Below are positions 1 to 5,100 of a stretch of 7,637 nt of DNA, piece after piece. This stretch comes from CAYNCE01 sp964522515. Its GTDB lineage: Bacteria; Patescibacteriota; Patescibacteriia; UBA2196. The stretch covers positions 1 through 7,637 of the forward strand of contig CAZFWC010000030.1 of NCBI GenBank assembly GCA_964522515.1, written 5' to 3'. Both the position numbers and the translations under genes were made by a program. Position 1 is the stretch's first letter. The number at the start of each line of letters is the position of its first letter. The notes below the pieces were generated by a model. It was not told the origin of the DNA, did not search any database, and worked only from the letters and a program-made list of their open reading frames with translations.

Positions 1-60
1 ATTGAACCCACGACCTTAGCGTTATGAGTGCTACGCTCTAACCAACTGAGCTACCCCGCC
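1..60 (-). tRNA. tRNA-Met (CAT anticodon), 3' end cut by window edge
   Basis: Read on the minus strand, the sequence begins GGCGGGG (acceptor 5' strand), then TA, a D arm GCTC/GAGC around AGTTGGTTA, an anticodon loop CTCATAA (anticodon CAT), variable loop AGGTC and T-arm start GTGGGTTCAAT. The rest of the T arm and the acceptor 3' strand lie outside the window. The anticodon stem lacks the GGG/CCC pairs of initiator tRNA, so elongator Met is most likely. A tRNA-Ile with lysidine-modified CAT cannot be excluded. The stem is TAGCA/CGCTA, so the pair next to the loop (31-39) is an A-C mismatch. It lies 28 nt downstream of tRNA-Leu and is probably co-transcribed with it. Confidence 0.85.
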
Positions 61-88
61 ACGCTTAGCTTTTTGTTAAAATTTTGCT

Positions 89-175
89 TGGTGCCGATGG
101 AGAGACTCGAACTCTCACCCCGCAAGCAGGACTGGATTTTGAGTCCAGCGCGTCTACCAGTTCCGCCACATCGGC
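89..175 (-). tRNA. tRNA-Leu (CAA anticodon)
   Basis: This is a complete class II tRNA with encoded CCA. On the minus strand the acceptor is GCCGATG/CATCGGC, the anticodon stem CTGGA/TCCAG and the loop CTCAAAA, giving anticodon CAA, which reads UUG. The long variable arm CCTGC-TT-GCGGG is typical of tRNA-Leu. The T arm is GAGAG-TTCGAGT-CTCTC, followed by discriminator A and CCA. It sits between the broken tRNA-Leu copy upstream and tRNA-Met downstream, in a unit driven from the promoter at 297-325. Confidence 0.96.
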
Positions 176-207
176 TTAATCTAATTTTTGGTACAATTTA
201 TTATTGT

Positions 208-260
208 GTCCAGCGCGCCTGCCTGCAGGCAGGCAGGTCTACCAATTCCGCCACATCGGC
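208..260 (-). pseudogene. 5' fragment of a tRNA-Leu gene with a 20-bp insertion
   Basis: On the minus strand this begins GCCGATGTGGCGGAATTGGTAGAC, nearly identical to the first 24 nt of the intact tRNA-Leu at 89-175 (one change in the D loop). A 20-bp palindromic block follows, and then CGCGCTGGAC, which again matches the intact gene up to the first base of the anticodon loop. Beyond that point homology stops and AT-rich sequence runs into the intact gene. There is no second half of the anticodon stem, variable arm, T arm or acceptor 3' strand, so it cannot form a tRNA. It lies between the unit's promoter and the intact tRNA-Leu, so it would be part of the 5' leader of the precursor transcript. 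A collapsed or misassembled tandem copy is an alternative. Confidence 0.82.
218..237. repeat. 20-bp CCTGCC-type palindromic insertion in the tRNA-Leu fragment
   Basis: The block is made of repeated CCTG/CAGG units around a central CTGCAG and is largely self-complementary. Comparison with the intact tRNA-Leu (gtccagcgcg joined directly to tctacc at 143-158) shows that exactly these 20 bases interrupt the D-arm region, without other loss. Its GC-rich composition contrasts with the AT-rich surroundings. Related CAGG-rich ends occur in the intergenic repeat near 1579-1591. Confidence 0.75.
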
Positions 261-296
261 TGAATAAAAAACAGCCATTTTAAAATAGTTAAATTT

Positions 297-325
297 ATTG
301 TAAATAAAAAAATACTTTTTGTCAA
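297..325 (-). promoter_or_regulatory. Sigma70-type promoter of the tRNA unit
   Basis: On the minus strand there is a perfect -35 TTGACA (320-325), a 17-bp spacer and a -10 TACAAT (297-302). Transcription would start near 290, about 30 nt before the tRNA-Leu fragment, and continue through tRNA-Leu and tRNA-Met. The match to the bacterial housekeeping consensus is strong. No experimental start is known. Confidence 0.75.
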
Positions 326-347
326 TCAAAAAATATGATAAAATATT
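319..347 (+). promoter_or_regulatory. Possible divergent promoter for the membrane protein gene
   Basis: TTGTCA at 319-324 could be a -35 box, with AATATT at 342-347 as a poor -10 at 17-bp spacing (TATTAA at 344-349 is an alternative). It overlaps the -35 of the tRNA promoter on the other strand. The -10 match is weak, so this is tentative. Confidence 0.3.
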
Positions 348-382
348 AATAAATACACAACACAACTAAATTTTAAAATTTT

Positions 383-847
383 ATGTATCTAACTGTTCAC
401 GCTCCAACCTCGCTTATTATTGGTTCGCAAATTCAAAATCCTATTTTAGCTTTTGTCTTAGCTTTTATTTTTCATTTTATTTTAGATATTATTCCTCACG
501 ATTCAATAAAAACAAAAAACAAAAAATATACAATAAAACAATTTTTTCTAATGGGTGTTGCTGATTTTTGTTGTATTTTAATTTTATTTATTATTCTCTG
601 GAACACAAATAATTTAAAATTAAATTACTCAATTATTTTTGCGTTTTTTGGCGGAATTTTACCAGATATTCTTTGGGGTTTAAATTTATTATTTAAAAGA
701 AAAATTAAAATTCTAAATTATTTCCACAAACTTCACAGCAAAAATGATAAATTAATTTATTCTTATTTACCAACTTGGGTTGCGTTGGTCGCGCAAACTT
801 TATTTTTTATAATTCCACTTTGGATTTATTTAAAAATTATTCATTAG
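383..847 (+). CDS. Small polytopic membrane protein with conserved-looking His/Asp residues (YdjM/DUF457-like hydrolase?)
   Basis: The product is a 154-aa membrane protein with about four hydrophobic segments (roughly residues 17-37, 55-75, 81-104 and 130-150). Near or between them are VHAPTS (His6), HFILDIIPHD (His31, Asp35, His39), Asp61, GGILPD (Asp95) and FHKLHSK (His115, His118). This layout of an N-terminal His, an H-x3-D-x3-H stretch in a membrane helix and a later PD resembles predicted membrane-bound metal-dependent hydrolases of the YdjM/DUF457 type. That assignment is by motif impression only, so the activity and substrate are unknown. The ATG has no Shine-Dalgarno sequence, and the upstream region is almost pure AT. 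The gene is divergent from the tRNA unit. Its last 11 bases overlap the end of the ferredoxin gene on the opposite strand. Confidence 0.85.
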   Translation: MYLTVHAPTSLIIGSQIQNPILAFVLAFIFHFILDIIPHDSIKTKNKKYTIKQFFLMGVADFCCILILFIILWNTNNLKLNYSIIFAFFGGILPDILWGLNLLFKRKIKILNYFHKLHSKNDKLIYSYLPTWVALVAQTLFFIIPLWIYLKIIH

Positions 848-1016
848 AAATTGCTTGCGCTGCGCAAGAATCAATTGCATTTTGAATGTCACAATCTCCT
901 GCGTCTTGAGAAATAACTTCTGCCCGCATTGTTTCTTGATTTAATTTAAAAACTTTTGAGCAAAGATCAACGCACAATCCACAACCAATACATTTTTCTT
1001 GATTTATTTTAATCAT
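837..1016 (-). CDS. One-cluster [4Fe-4S] ferredoxin
   Basis: This 59-aa reading frame starts with ATG at 1016 and ends at TAA (837-839). It contains CIGCGLC (Cys9, Cys12, Cys15) and a distant Cys51 in DSCAAQAI, the four expected ligands of a single [4Fe-4S] cluster. The intervening KVFKLN and AEVI strands match small bacterial ferredoxins. The usual proline after the fourth ligand is alanine here. Two further cysteines, Cys19 and Cys42, sit where Thermotoga- and Desulfovibrio-type ferredoxins carry a disulfide. The protein should be a soluble cytoplasmic low-potential electron carrier; its partner enzyme is not in the window. It is the last gene of the long minus-strand run, separated from hpf by a 175-nt repeat block, and overlaps the end of the convergent membrane protein gene by 11 bp. 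Confidence 0.92.
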   Translation of the reverse strand: MIKINQEKCIGCGLCVDLCSKVFKLNQETMRAEVISQDAGDCDIQNAIDSCAAQAISNE

Positions 1017-1191
1017 ACGAGTTTTTCCGCCTTCGCCCCTAGTCCAGGAGTACTCGGGACTACTGGACTACGGCGCCTGTCCGCCGTAGCCTTGGCTAAG
1101 GAGGAGATAAACTTTTGTGTTAAAAAAACACAGAAGCCTGTCCGCCGGAGTGTTAAAGAGTTTTTTTATAGAACGAAGGAGGATAGGCGAA
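1017..1191. repeat. Intergenic palindromic repeat block A (hpf-ferredoxin gap)
   Basis: This GC-rich block fills the whole gap between the hpf stop and the ferredoxin start. Its parts are a 17-bp stretch GTTTTTCCGCCTTCGCC (1021-1037) also found at 1507-1523; an inverted repeat AGTCCAG..CTACTGGACT (1041-1069); a perfect hairpin CTACGGCG-CCTGTC-CGCCGTAG (1068-1089); a 10-bp hairpin with one G-U pair (1112-1136) around an A-rich loop; two direct copies of GCCTGTCCGCC (1075-1085, 1136-1146); and an imperfect terminal copy CGAAGGAGG (1174-1182). CTACTGGACTACGGCG at 1060-1075 is identical to 1534-1549 in block B. No open reading frame here looks protein-like. Confidence 0.8.
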
Positions 1192-1500
1192 TTAATTTTT
1201 TAATTTTTCAAATTCTTTTCTAATTTGTATAATTAATTTATCTAAAGCTAAATCAAATGCTTCAACAATTGTGTGGTCGTCTTCTGAAGCGCGAAATTGA
1301 TGCTCTGGAAGTGACAAAAATAATTCAACTTTAAAAGCTTCTTTTTTAGCAAATTTTTCTGATTTAATTTCCAAACGCCCAACTTCTAATTCTTTTTCAG
1401 AAATTAATTTTTTAAATCTTTCTATTTTTTTCTGAGTATATTCTTGTAAAAATTTTTTATCTTTTTCAGAAACTTGTTTGTATGAAAATTGAATATTCAT
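1192..1500 (-). CDS. hpf: Ribosome hibernation promoting factor, short form (S30AE/RaiA family)
   Basis: This 102-aa protein has the beta-alpha-beta-beta-beta-alpha layout of the S30AE (sigma-54 modulation) family. It has an N-terminal strand MNIQFSYKQV, a basic helix (about 12-36), strands around 38-72, and the signature RASEDDHTIVEAFDLALDKLIIQIRK (70-95) leading into the last helix. Family members bind the small ribosomal subunit near the decoding centre and inactivate ribosomes in stationary phase or starvation. Its length matches the short HPF/YfiA type; the C-terminal dimerisation domain of long HPFs is absent. The ATG at 1500 is preceded by AAGGCGG 12 nt upstream, contributed by repeat block B. 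The gene lies between the Trx-CcdA fusion and the ferredoxin, with repeat blocks on both sides. Confidence 0.93.
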   Translation of the reverse strand: MNIQFSYKQVSEKDKKFLQEYTQKKIERFKKLISEKELEVGRLEIKSEKFAKKEAFKVELFLSLPEHQFRASEDDHTIVEAFDLALDKLIIQIRKEFEKLKN

Positions 1501-1603
1501 AAATTTGTTTTTCCGCCTTCGCCACTAACAACTCTACTGGACTACGGCGGACAAGCGCCGTAGCTAGAGTTTTTTAGGGAGCAAAGGCAGGTAGGTTTAT
1601 TAA
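1501..1603. repeat. Intergenic palindromic repeat block B (Trx-CcdA-hpf gap)
   Basis: This is the second copy of the block A family. It starts with the same 17-bp GTTTTTCCGCCTTCGCC (1507-1523), then has nested arms AACTCTA (1530-1536) and TAGAGTT (1565-1571) enclosing a perfect hairpin CTACGGCG-GACAAG-CGCCGTAG (1542-1563). It ends in GGGAGCAAAGGCAGGTAGG (1577-1595), an imperfect complement of its left end. The loop GACAAG resembles the reverse complement of the loop CCTGTC in block A. It fills nearly the whole gap between the flanking genes. Confidence 0.8.
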
Positions 1604-2824
1604 TTATAACAAATAATACGCGCCAAGTAAAATCAAAACAATTGCTTCAATTAAAGTCGCCCATTTTGTAAATTTTTCTGAACACAACCAAATATCCATT
1701 TTAAAAACAGCAATCAAAAACACAATCAATTCATCCAGCATATAAAATAAAACAAAAATAGAAATATAAATTAAATATGAAAAAGCTGACAAATCTGTTT
1801 GCGCTAAAACACCTGCAAACGCAACTGGAATTACAGCTGAACAAGGAAATTCAACAATTGTAATTATCACAGCAAAAACTAGAACCAAACCCAGAACTAC
1901 AAAAGGATTTTGCGAATTTTGGATATTGTTTTTAATTTTATCTGAAAATGAACTTGTGACTTTGTGCCCTGTGTCCATTTCGCAAACCACACCTTGCTTT
2001 TTAAATTTAAAAAATCTTTTTAAAAAATAAACTCCACCGCCAATTGCAAACAAGCCAATTAAAATTTGAAAAATTTTCATAAAAGGAGATAAAAGTAAAA
2101 AGAATTTGTACCACAAAACAATAAGCACTCCGTAAATAATTGCTGTAACTAAAATAAATGTTCCACCAAAAATTAAAATCTTTTTTCTTGATTTCAAAAC
2201 CAAAACCAAACCTAGAATCATAATTAAAGCGCCTAAAGAACAAACATTAAACCCGTCAAGTAAACCAAGCGCTCCTGCTAAAACTGGTAAAGAATATTTT
2301 TCTGGATTTATTTCTCCTAAAATCGGTAGTAAAATCTTTTCCTGATCCTGAGTACTTGGGAGAACGGATCCCGTGGAATTTTCACTATCTTTTTGTAGCT
2401 CTTGCAAAATTAAAAATTCAATATATTTTCCAGCTCCATTTTCATTATCAAAACCTGGAATAAATTCATCAGCAACAAAAGTTAAAGGAGTTAAACCAAA
2501 ATATTTTTCAGCATTGTGTTTTTTTAATAAAGGCAATTGTATTTTAATTCCTTCGGGATCATTGTGAGCAAAACGAATTATTTTAACTTGCGAATATTTT
2601 ATTTCTAATTTATTTAAAAATTTTTGTTCTTCTAAACAATGTGGGCAAGATTCAGAATAAAAAAAATACAAATCTAATTTTTGTGTTTCAGATTCTTTAA
2701 TTAAATTTACATCTTGATAAATATTTTCTTCAGGAGCAGGAAAAGCTGTTTGTCCAGCAACTGGCAAAATTAAAAAAATAATTAAAAAAAATAGAATAAG
2801 TTTGTGTTTTAATTGTTTTTGCAT
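1604..2824 (-). CDS. Thioredoxin-CcdA/DsbD fusion, transmembrane thiol-disulfide exchanger
   Basis: Starting from ATG 2824, the product is 406 aa. Residues 1-25 form a basic-then-hydrophobic signal sequence. Residues about 48-145 are a thioredoxin-like domain with CPHC (Cys60/Cys63) and a cis-proline candidate TP at 112-113. Residues about 177-406 form a six-segment CcdA/DsbD-type membrane domain with Cys195 (DGFNVC) and Cys328 (EFPC), the expected redox pair. Related proteins pass electrons from cytoplasmic thioredoxin across the membrane to extracytoplasmic thiol proteins. Here the receiving thioredoxin domain is fused at the N terminus. The usual DGFNPC has Val instead of Pro. An upstream in-frame TTG (2851) was not used, because it lies at the edge of an intergenic repeat and would place nine extra residues before the signal sequence. 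The hydrophilic linker (about 144-165) contains a short repeat-like insertion. Confidence 0.88.
   Translation of the reverse strand: MQKQLKHKLILFFLIIFLILPVAGQTAFPAPEENIYQDVNLIKESETQKLDLYFFYSESCPHCLEEQKFLNKLEIKYSQVKIIRFAHNDPEGIKIQLPLLKKHNAEKYFGLTPLTFVADEFIPGFDNENGAGKYIEFLILQELQKDSENSTGSVLPSTQDQEKILLPILGEINPEKYSLPVLAGALGLLDGFNVCSLGALIMILGLVLVLKSRKKILIFGGTFILVTAIIYGVLIVLWYKFFLLLSPFMKIFQILIGLFAIGGGVYFLKRFFKFKKQGVVCEMDTGHKVTSSFSDKIKNNIQNSQNPFVVLGLVLVFAVIITIVEFPCSAVIPVAFAGVLAQTDLSAFSYLIYISIFVLFYMLDELIVFLIAVFKMDIWLCSEKFTKWATLIEAIVLILLGAYYLL
2350..2361. repeat. Repeat-like 12-mer inside the Trx-CcdA linker
   Basis: GAGTACTTGGGA here matches GAGTACTCGGGA of repeat block A (1048-1059) at 11 of 12 bases. 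It is flanked by GATCC (2344-2348) and GGATC (2366-2370), which could pair as a small hairpin. It falls in codons for the Ser/Thr-rich linker between the two domains and is more GC-rich than the rest of the gene. A chance match is possible. Confidence 0.4.
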
Positions 2825-2958
2825 AAATATTTTTAAATTTCCAATTTCCAAGAAACAAATTCCAAATAAATTTCAAACTTCAATTTCCAATATTTTATTT
2901 AAATTATTATTTTATATTTTTTTTGAAATTTGAATTTGTTTATAATTTAAGAATTATT
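2825..2958. repeat. AT-rich intergenic inverted repeat (hisS to Trx-CcdA gap)
   Basis: The left arm AAACAAATTCC..AATTTCAAA (2853-2877) and right arm TTTGAAATTTGAATTTGTTT (2922-2941) are near-complementary apart from a 5-base indel, and enclose about 44 nt of almost pure A/T. Shorter copies of the same phrase (TTCCAATTTCC, TTTCAAACTTCAATTTCC) are scattered between 2839 and 2890, giving a GGAATTTG/GAAATTTG-type degenerate repeat. No gene, clear promoter or terminator is visible here. Confidence 0.65.
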
Positions 2959-4281
2959 TTAATTAGAATTATAAATCTTAACTCCTCCTTCTCCTAGTAA
3001 TCTTTTTTTAATTTCTGGAATAATTTTTTCAAAATTAATAATTTCCTGAATTCCAGAATCCATATCTCTAATAATAATTGTATCATCCATTATTTCTTTT
3101 TGTCCTAAAATTAAAGCAAAACGCACTTTCATTTTATTAGCAATTTCCAATTGATCAGTTAATCCTGTTTTAGAAAACGCTTCTTTAACTTTTATATTTT
3201 CCTTGCGCAAATCTTTAAAAAGTTTAGCGCATTTTTTCTTTGCGTCTTCACCAAGTTGCGCGATAAAAACATCGCCTTGAGTTTCGCTTTTTATTTCTCT
3301 TCCTGTTTCTTTAATTTTTAAAATCACTCTTTCAACACCACCCGCAAATCCAACTGCTGGAGTTTCGCGTCCATTAATTTGCTCAATTAAATAATCGTAA
3401 CGCCCACCGCCACCAAGCGCGCCTTGTGTTGCTTGCTCGTCTCCTTTTGCATAAAATTCAAAAGTTGTGCGATTATAATAATCCAAACCGCGAACTAAAA
3501 ACGGATTTAAATTATATGAAACTTCGCTTTCATCAAGATTTTCTAAAACTTTAACAAAATGATTTTTACATTCTTCACACAAACTATCAATAATTTGCGG
3601 AGCTTCTCTTAAATTTTCTTTACATTTTTCTTCTTTACAATCTAAAACACGCAAAGGATTTTTTAATATTCTGTCTTTACAAGTCGCGCACATTTTTTTA
3701 TCACGCAAATATTTTTTTAATAATTTAATATATTCTTTTCTGCATTCTGGACAACCAATACTATTAATTTGAACATCAATTTCAACACCAAATGATTTAT
3801 ACAACTCACTTGCCATTATAATAATTTGCGAATCAATCTCTGGTGTGCTTGAACCAAGAACTTCAAAATTAAATTGATAAAATTGTCTGTAGCGTCCTGC
3901 TTGCGGTTTGTCGTAACGAAAAATCGGACCCCAAGACCAAAGTTTTACTGGTTGTGACCAAGAAATCATTCCGTGTTCAATGTAAGCTCTGGCAACTGAC
4001 GCTGTAAGCTCTGGGCGTAAAGTTACTTTTTCTCCTCCCCTATCTTCAAATGAAAACATTTCTTTTTCAACAATATCTGTTTCTTTCCCAACTGTTCTTT
4101 CAAATAACGCTGAACTTTCTAAAATCGGCGTATCAATTTTTTGATAACTGTAATCTTGCGCTGTTTCTTTAACATTTTTTAAAACAAAATCCCAAAACTT
4201 TTGGTGTTCTGGTAAAATATCTTTAAACCCGCGAAGAGTTTGAAATTTAAATTTTGATTTGTTTGATTTTTTTCTACTCAT
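2959..4281 (-). CDS. hisS: Histidyl-tRNA synthetase
   Basis: This 440-aa class II aminoacyl-tRNA synthetase attaches histidine to tRNA-His in the cytoplasm using ATP. Visible landmarks are the N-terminal LRGFKDILPE (16-25), class II motif 2 GPIFRYDKPQAGRYRQF (118-134), the histidine-binding signature RGLDYYNRT (264-272), GGGGRYD (290-296), motif 3 AVGFAGGVERVIL (309-321), and a C-terminal anticodon-binding domain from about 335. Between the motif 2 region and the histidine signature are four cysteine pairs (Cys177/180, 198/201, 215/220, 235/238), reminiscent of the Cys-rich insert of Firmicutes-like HisRS and possibly metal-binding. The length is usual for the family. The gene lies 166 nt downstream of lepB; that gap is a structured repeat ending in GGCGAAGGCGG, 14 nt before the ATG. 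Confidence 0.97.
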   Translation of the reverse strand: MSRKKSNKSKFKFQTLRGFKDILPEHQKFWDFVLKNVKETAQDYSYQKIDTPILESSALFERTVGKETDIVEKEMFSFEDRGGEKVTLRPELTASVARAYIEHGMISWSQPVKLWSWGPIFRYDKPQAGRYRQFYQFNFEVLGSSTPEIDSQIIIMASELYKSFGVEIDVQINSIGCPECRKEYIKLLKKYLRDKKMCATCKDRILKNPLRVLDCKEEKCKENLREAPQIIDSLCEECKNHFVKVLENLDESEVSYNLNPFLVRGLDYYNRTTFEFYAKGDEQATQGALGGGGRYDYLIEQINGRETPAVGFAGGVERVILKIKETGREIKSETQGDVFIAQLGEDAKKKCAKLFKDLRKENIKVKEAFSKTGLTDQLEIANKMKVRFALILGQKEIMDDTIIIRDMDSGIQEIINFEKIIPEIKKRLLGEGGVKIYNSN

Positions 4282-4447
4282 AAATATTCGCTTCCCCGCC
4301 TTCGCCTTTAAAAAATCTTACTTTTTGTTGGCTCCATCCCTCTTGGGTGGAGCCTGTTTGTTGCTTTAGAAAAAATTTTTGTTTATTTGACTTAACACGG
4401 TGGCTCCACGCGTGAGCGATGGAGCCAACTCGCCTAGATTTTGGGTT
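4282..4447. repeat. Structured intergenic repeat with four GGCTCCA/TGGAGCC arms (lepB-hisS gap)
   Basis: Two local hairpins are present: GGCTCCAtCCC-TCTT-GGGTGGAGCC (4330-4354) and GGCTCCA-CGC-GTGA-GCG-a-TGGAGCC (4402-4426). In addition, the outer arms GTTGGCTCCATC (4327-4338) and GATGGAGCCAAC (4418-4429) form a perfect 12-bp inverted repeat. The four arms can therefore pair locally or over a distance, but not both. The hisS-proximal end has CCGCCTTCGCC (4296-4306), shared with blocks A and B. No T-box consensus was found on the transcribed strand, and no open reading frame is convincing. Confidence 0.75.
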
Positions 4448-5092
4448 TTAATAAATAGGTCTTTCAAAAATTGTAAATCTATTAAGTGGCCAACCGCGCA
4501 ACCAAGTTTTTCCAATAATATCAGATTTTTTAATTGGTCCAAAAACGCGTGAGTCCAAAGACGAGGTTCTGTTGTCGCCTAAAACAAAATATTCATCTTG
4601 TGTTAAATTAATATTTACATCATTTGTAGTTGGCGTATTTTCTGATAAATAAATATTTTCATTTAAAATAAATCCACCTGGATTATCTGTGTTTGTAATT
4701 GTTATTTTATTATTTGATATTACAATTTTTTCATTTGGAAGTCCAATTACTCTTTTAATAAAAAAATCACTTGGATTTTTTGGATATCTAAAAACTACAA
4801 TATCTCCTCGTTGTGGATTATTAAAACGATAAGAAATTTCATCAATAATTAAATATTCGTGATCAAAAAAATTCGGTTCCATTGATGCGCCTTTAACATA
4901 AAATGGTTGGATTAAATAATATCTAATTGGAACAATAATAATTAATGAAATTATTATAATTTTTACAGTTTCCCAAATAAACGATTTAATTGAATCAAAC
5001 GCTTCTGATTTTTTTGATGGAGAATTAAAACTTGGTTCACTTTCTGGAACTTCTGAAAAATTTGTGTTTTGATTTTCGTTTTGTTCTTGCAT
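4448..5092 (-). CDS. lepB: Signal peptidase I
   Basis: This 214-aa membrane-anchored serine protease cleaves signal peptides from exported proteins on the outer face of the membrane. A hydrophilic Asn/Glu/Ser-rich N terminus (1-35) leads to a single membrane segment (about 42-58). The S26 family boxes follow: GASMEPNF with catalytic Ser70, YLIIDEISYRF (80-90), RGDIVVFRYP then FFIKRVIGLP with catalytic Lys113, and GDNRTSSLDSRVFG (172-185). One membrane anchor and the compact length fit the Gram-positive type rather than the longer proteobacterial LepB. It would process the signal-bearing Trx-CcdA protein encoded in the same run. It lies 88 nt downstream of the 50-aa membrane protein gene. No good Shine-Dalgarno sequence precedes the ATG. 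Confidence 0.97.
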   Translation of the reverse strand: MQEQNENQNTNFSEVPESEPSFNSPSKKSEAFDSIKSFIWETVKIIIISLIIIVPIRYYLIQPFYVKGASMEPNFFDHEYLIIDEISYRFNNPQRGDIVVFRYPKNPSDFFIKRVIGLPNEKIVISNNKITITNTDNPGGFILNENIYLSENTPTTNDVNINLTQDEYFVLGDNRTSSLDSRVFGPIKKSDIIGKTWLRGWPLNRFTIFERPIY

Positions 5093-5100
5093 ATTTTTTT

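Noticed and set aside
208..260. Group I intron in tRNA-Leu
   Set aside because: The break is at the anticodon loop, but only about 32 nt separate it from a complete tRNA and no intron core or 3' exon follows.
28..267. 79-codon plus-strand open frame
   Set aside because: It runs antisense through both tRNAs and the tRNA fragment; the translation is only the complement of tRNA sequence.
999..1223. 74-codon plus-strand open frame
   Set aside because: It lies almost entirely within repeat block A and overlaps the ferredoxin and hpf genes; composition is that of the palindromes.
1017..1603. CRISPR array
   Set aside because: Repeats are palindromic, few, unevenly spaced and interrupted by the hpf gene; no regular spacers.
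2007..2567. Open frames of 78 and 64 codons (2007-2243 minus, 2373-2567 plus)
   Set aside because: Both are out-of-frame shadows of the Trx-CcdA gene, whose own motifs are unambiguous.
2825..2851. TTG start nine codons upstream for the Trx-CcdA gene
   Set aside because: It lies at the edge of the AT-rich repeat and would bury the signal sequence; ATG 2824 gives a clean signal peptide.
4282..4447. T-box leader for hisS
   Set aside because: GGGTGGAGCC resembles part of the T-box bulge but lies on the non-transcribed strand; no T-box consensus is present in the hisS mRNA sense.
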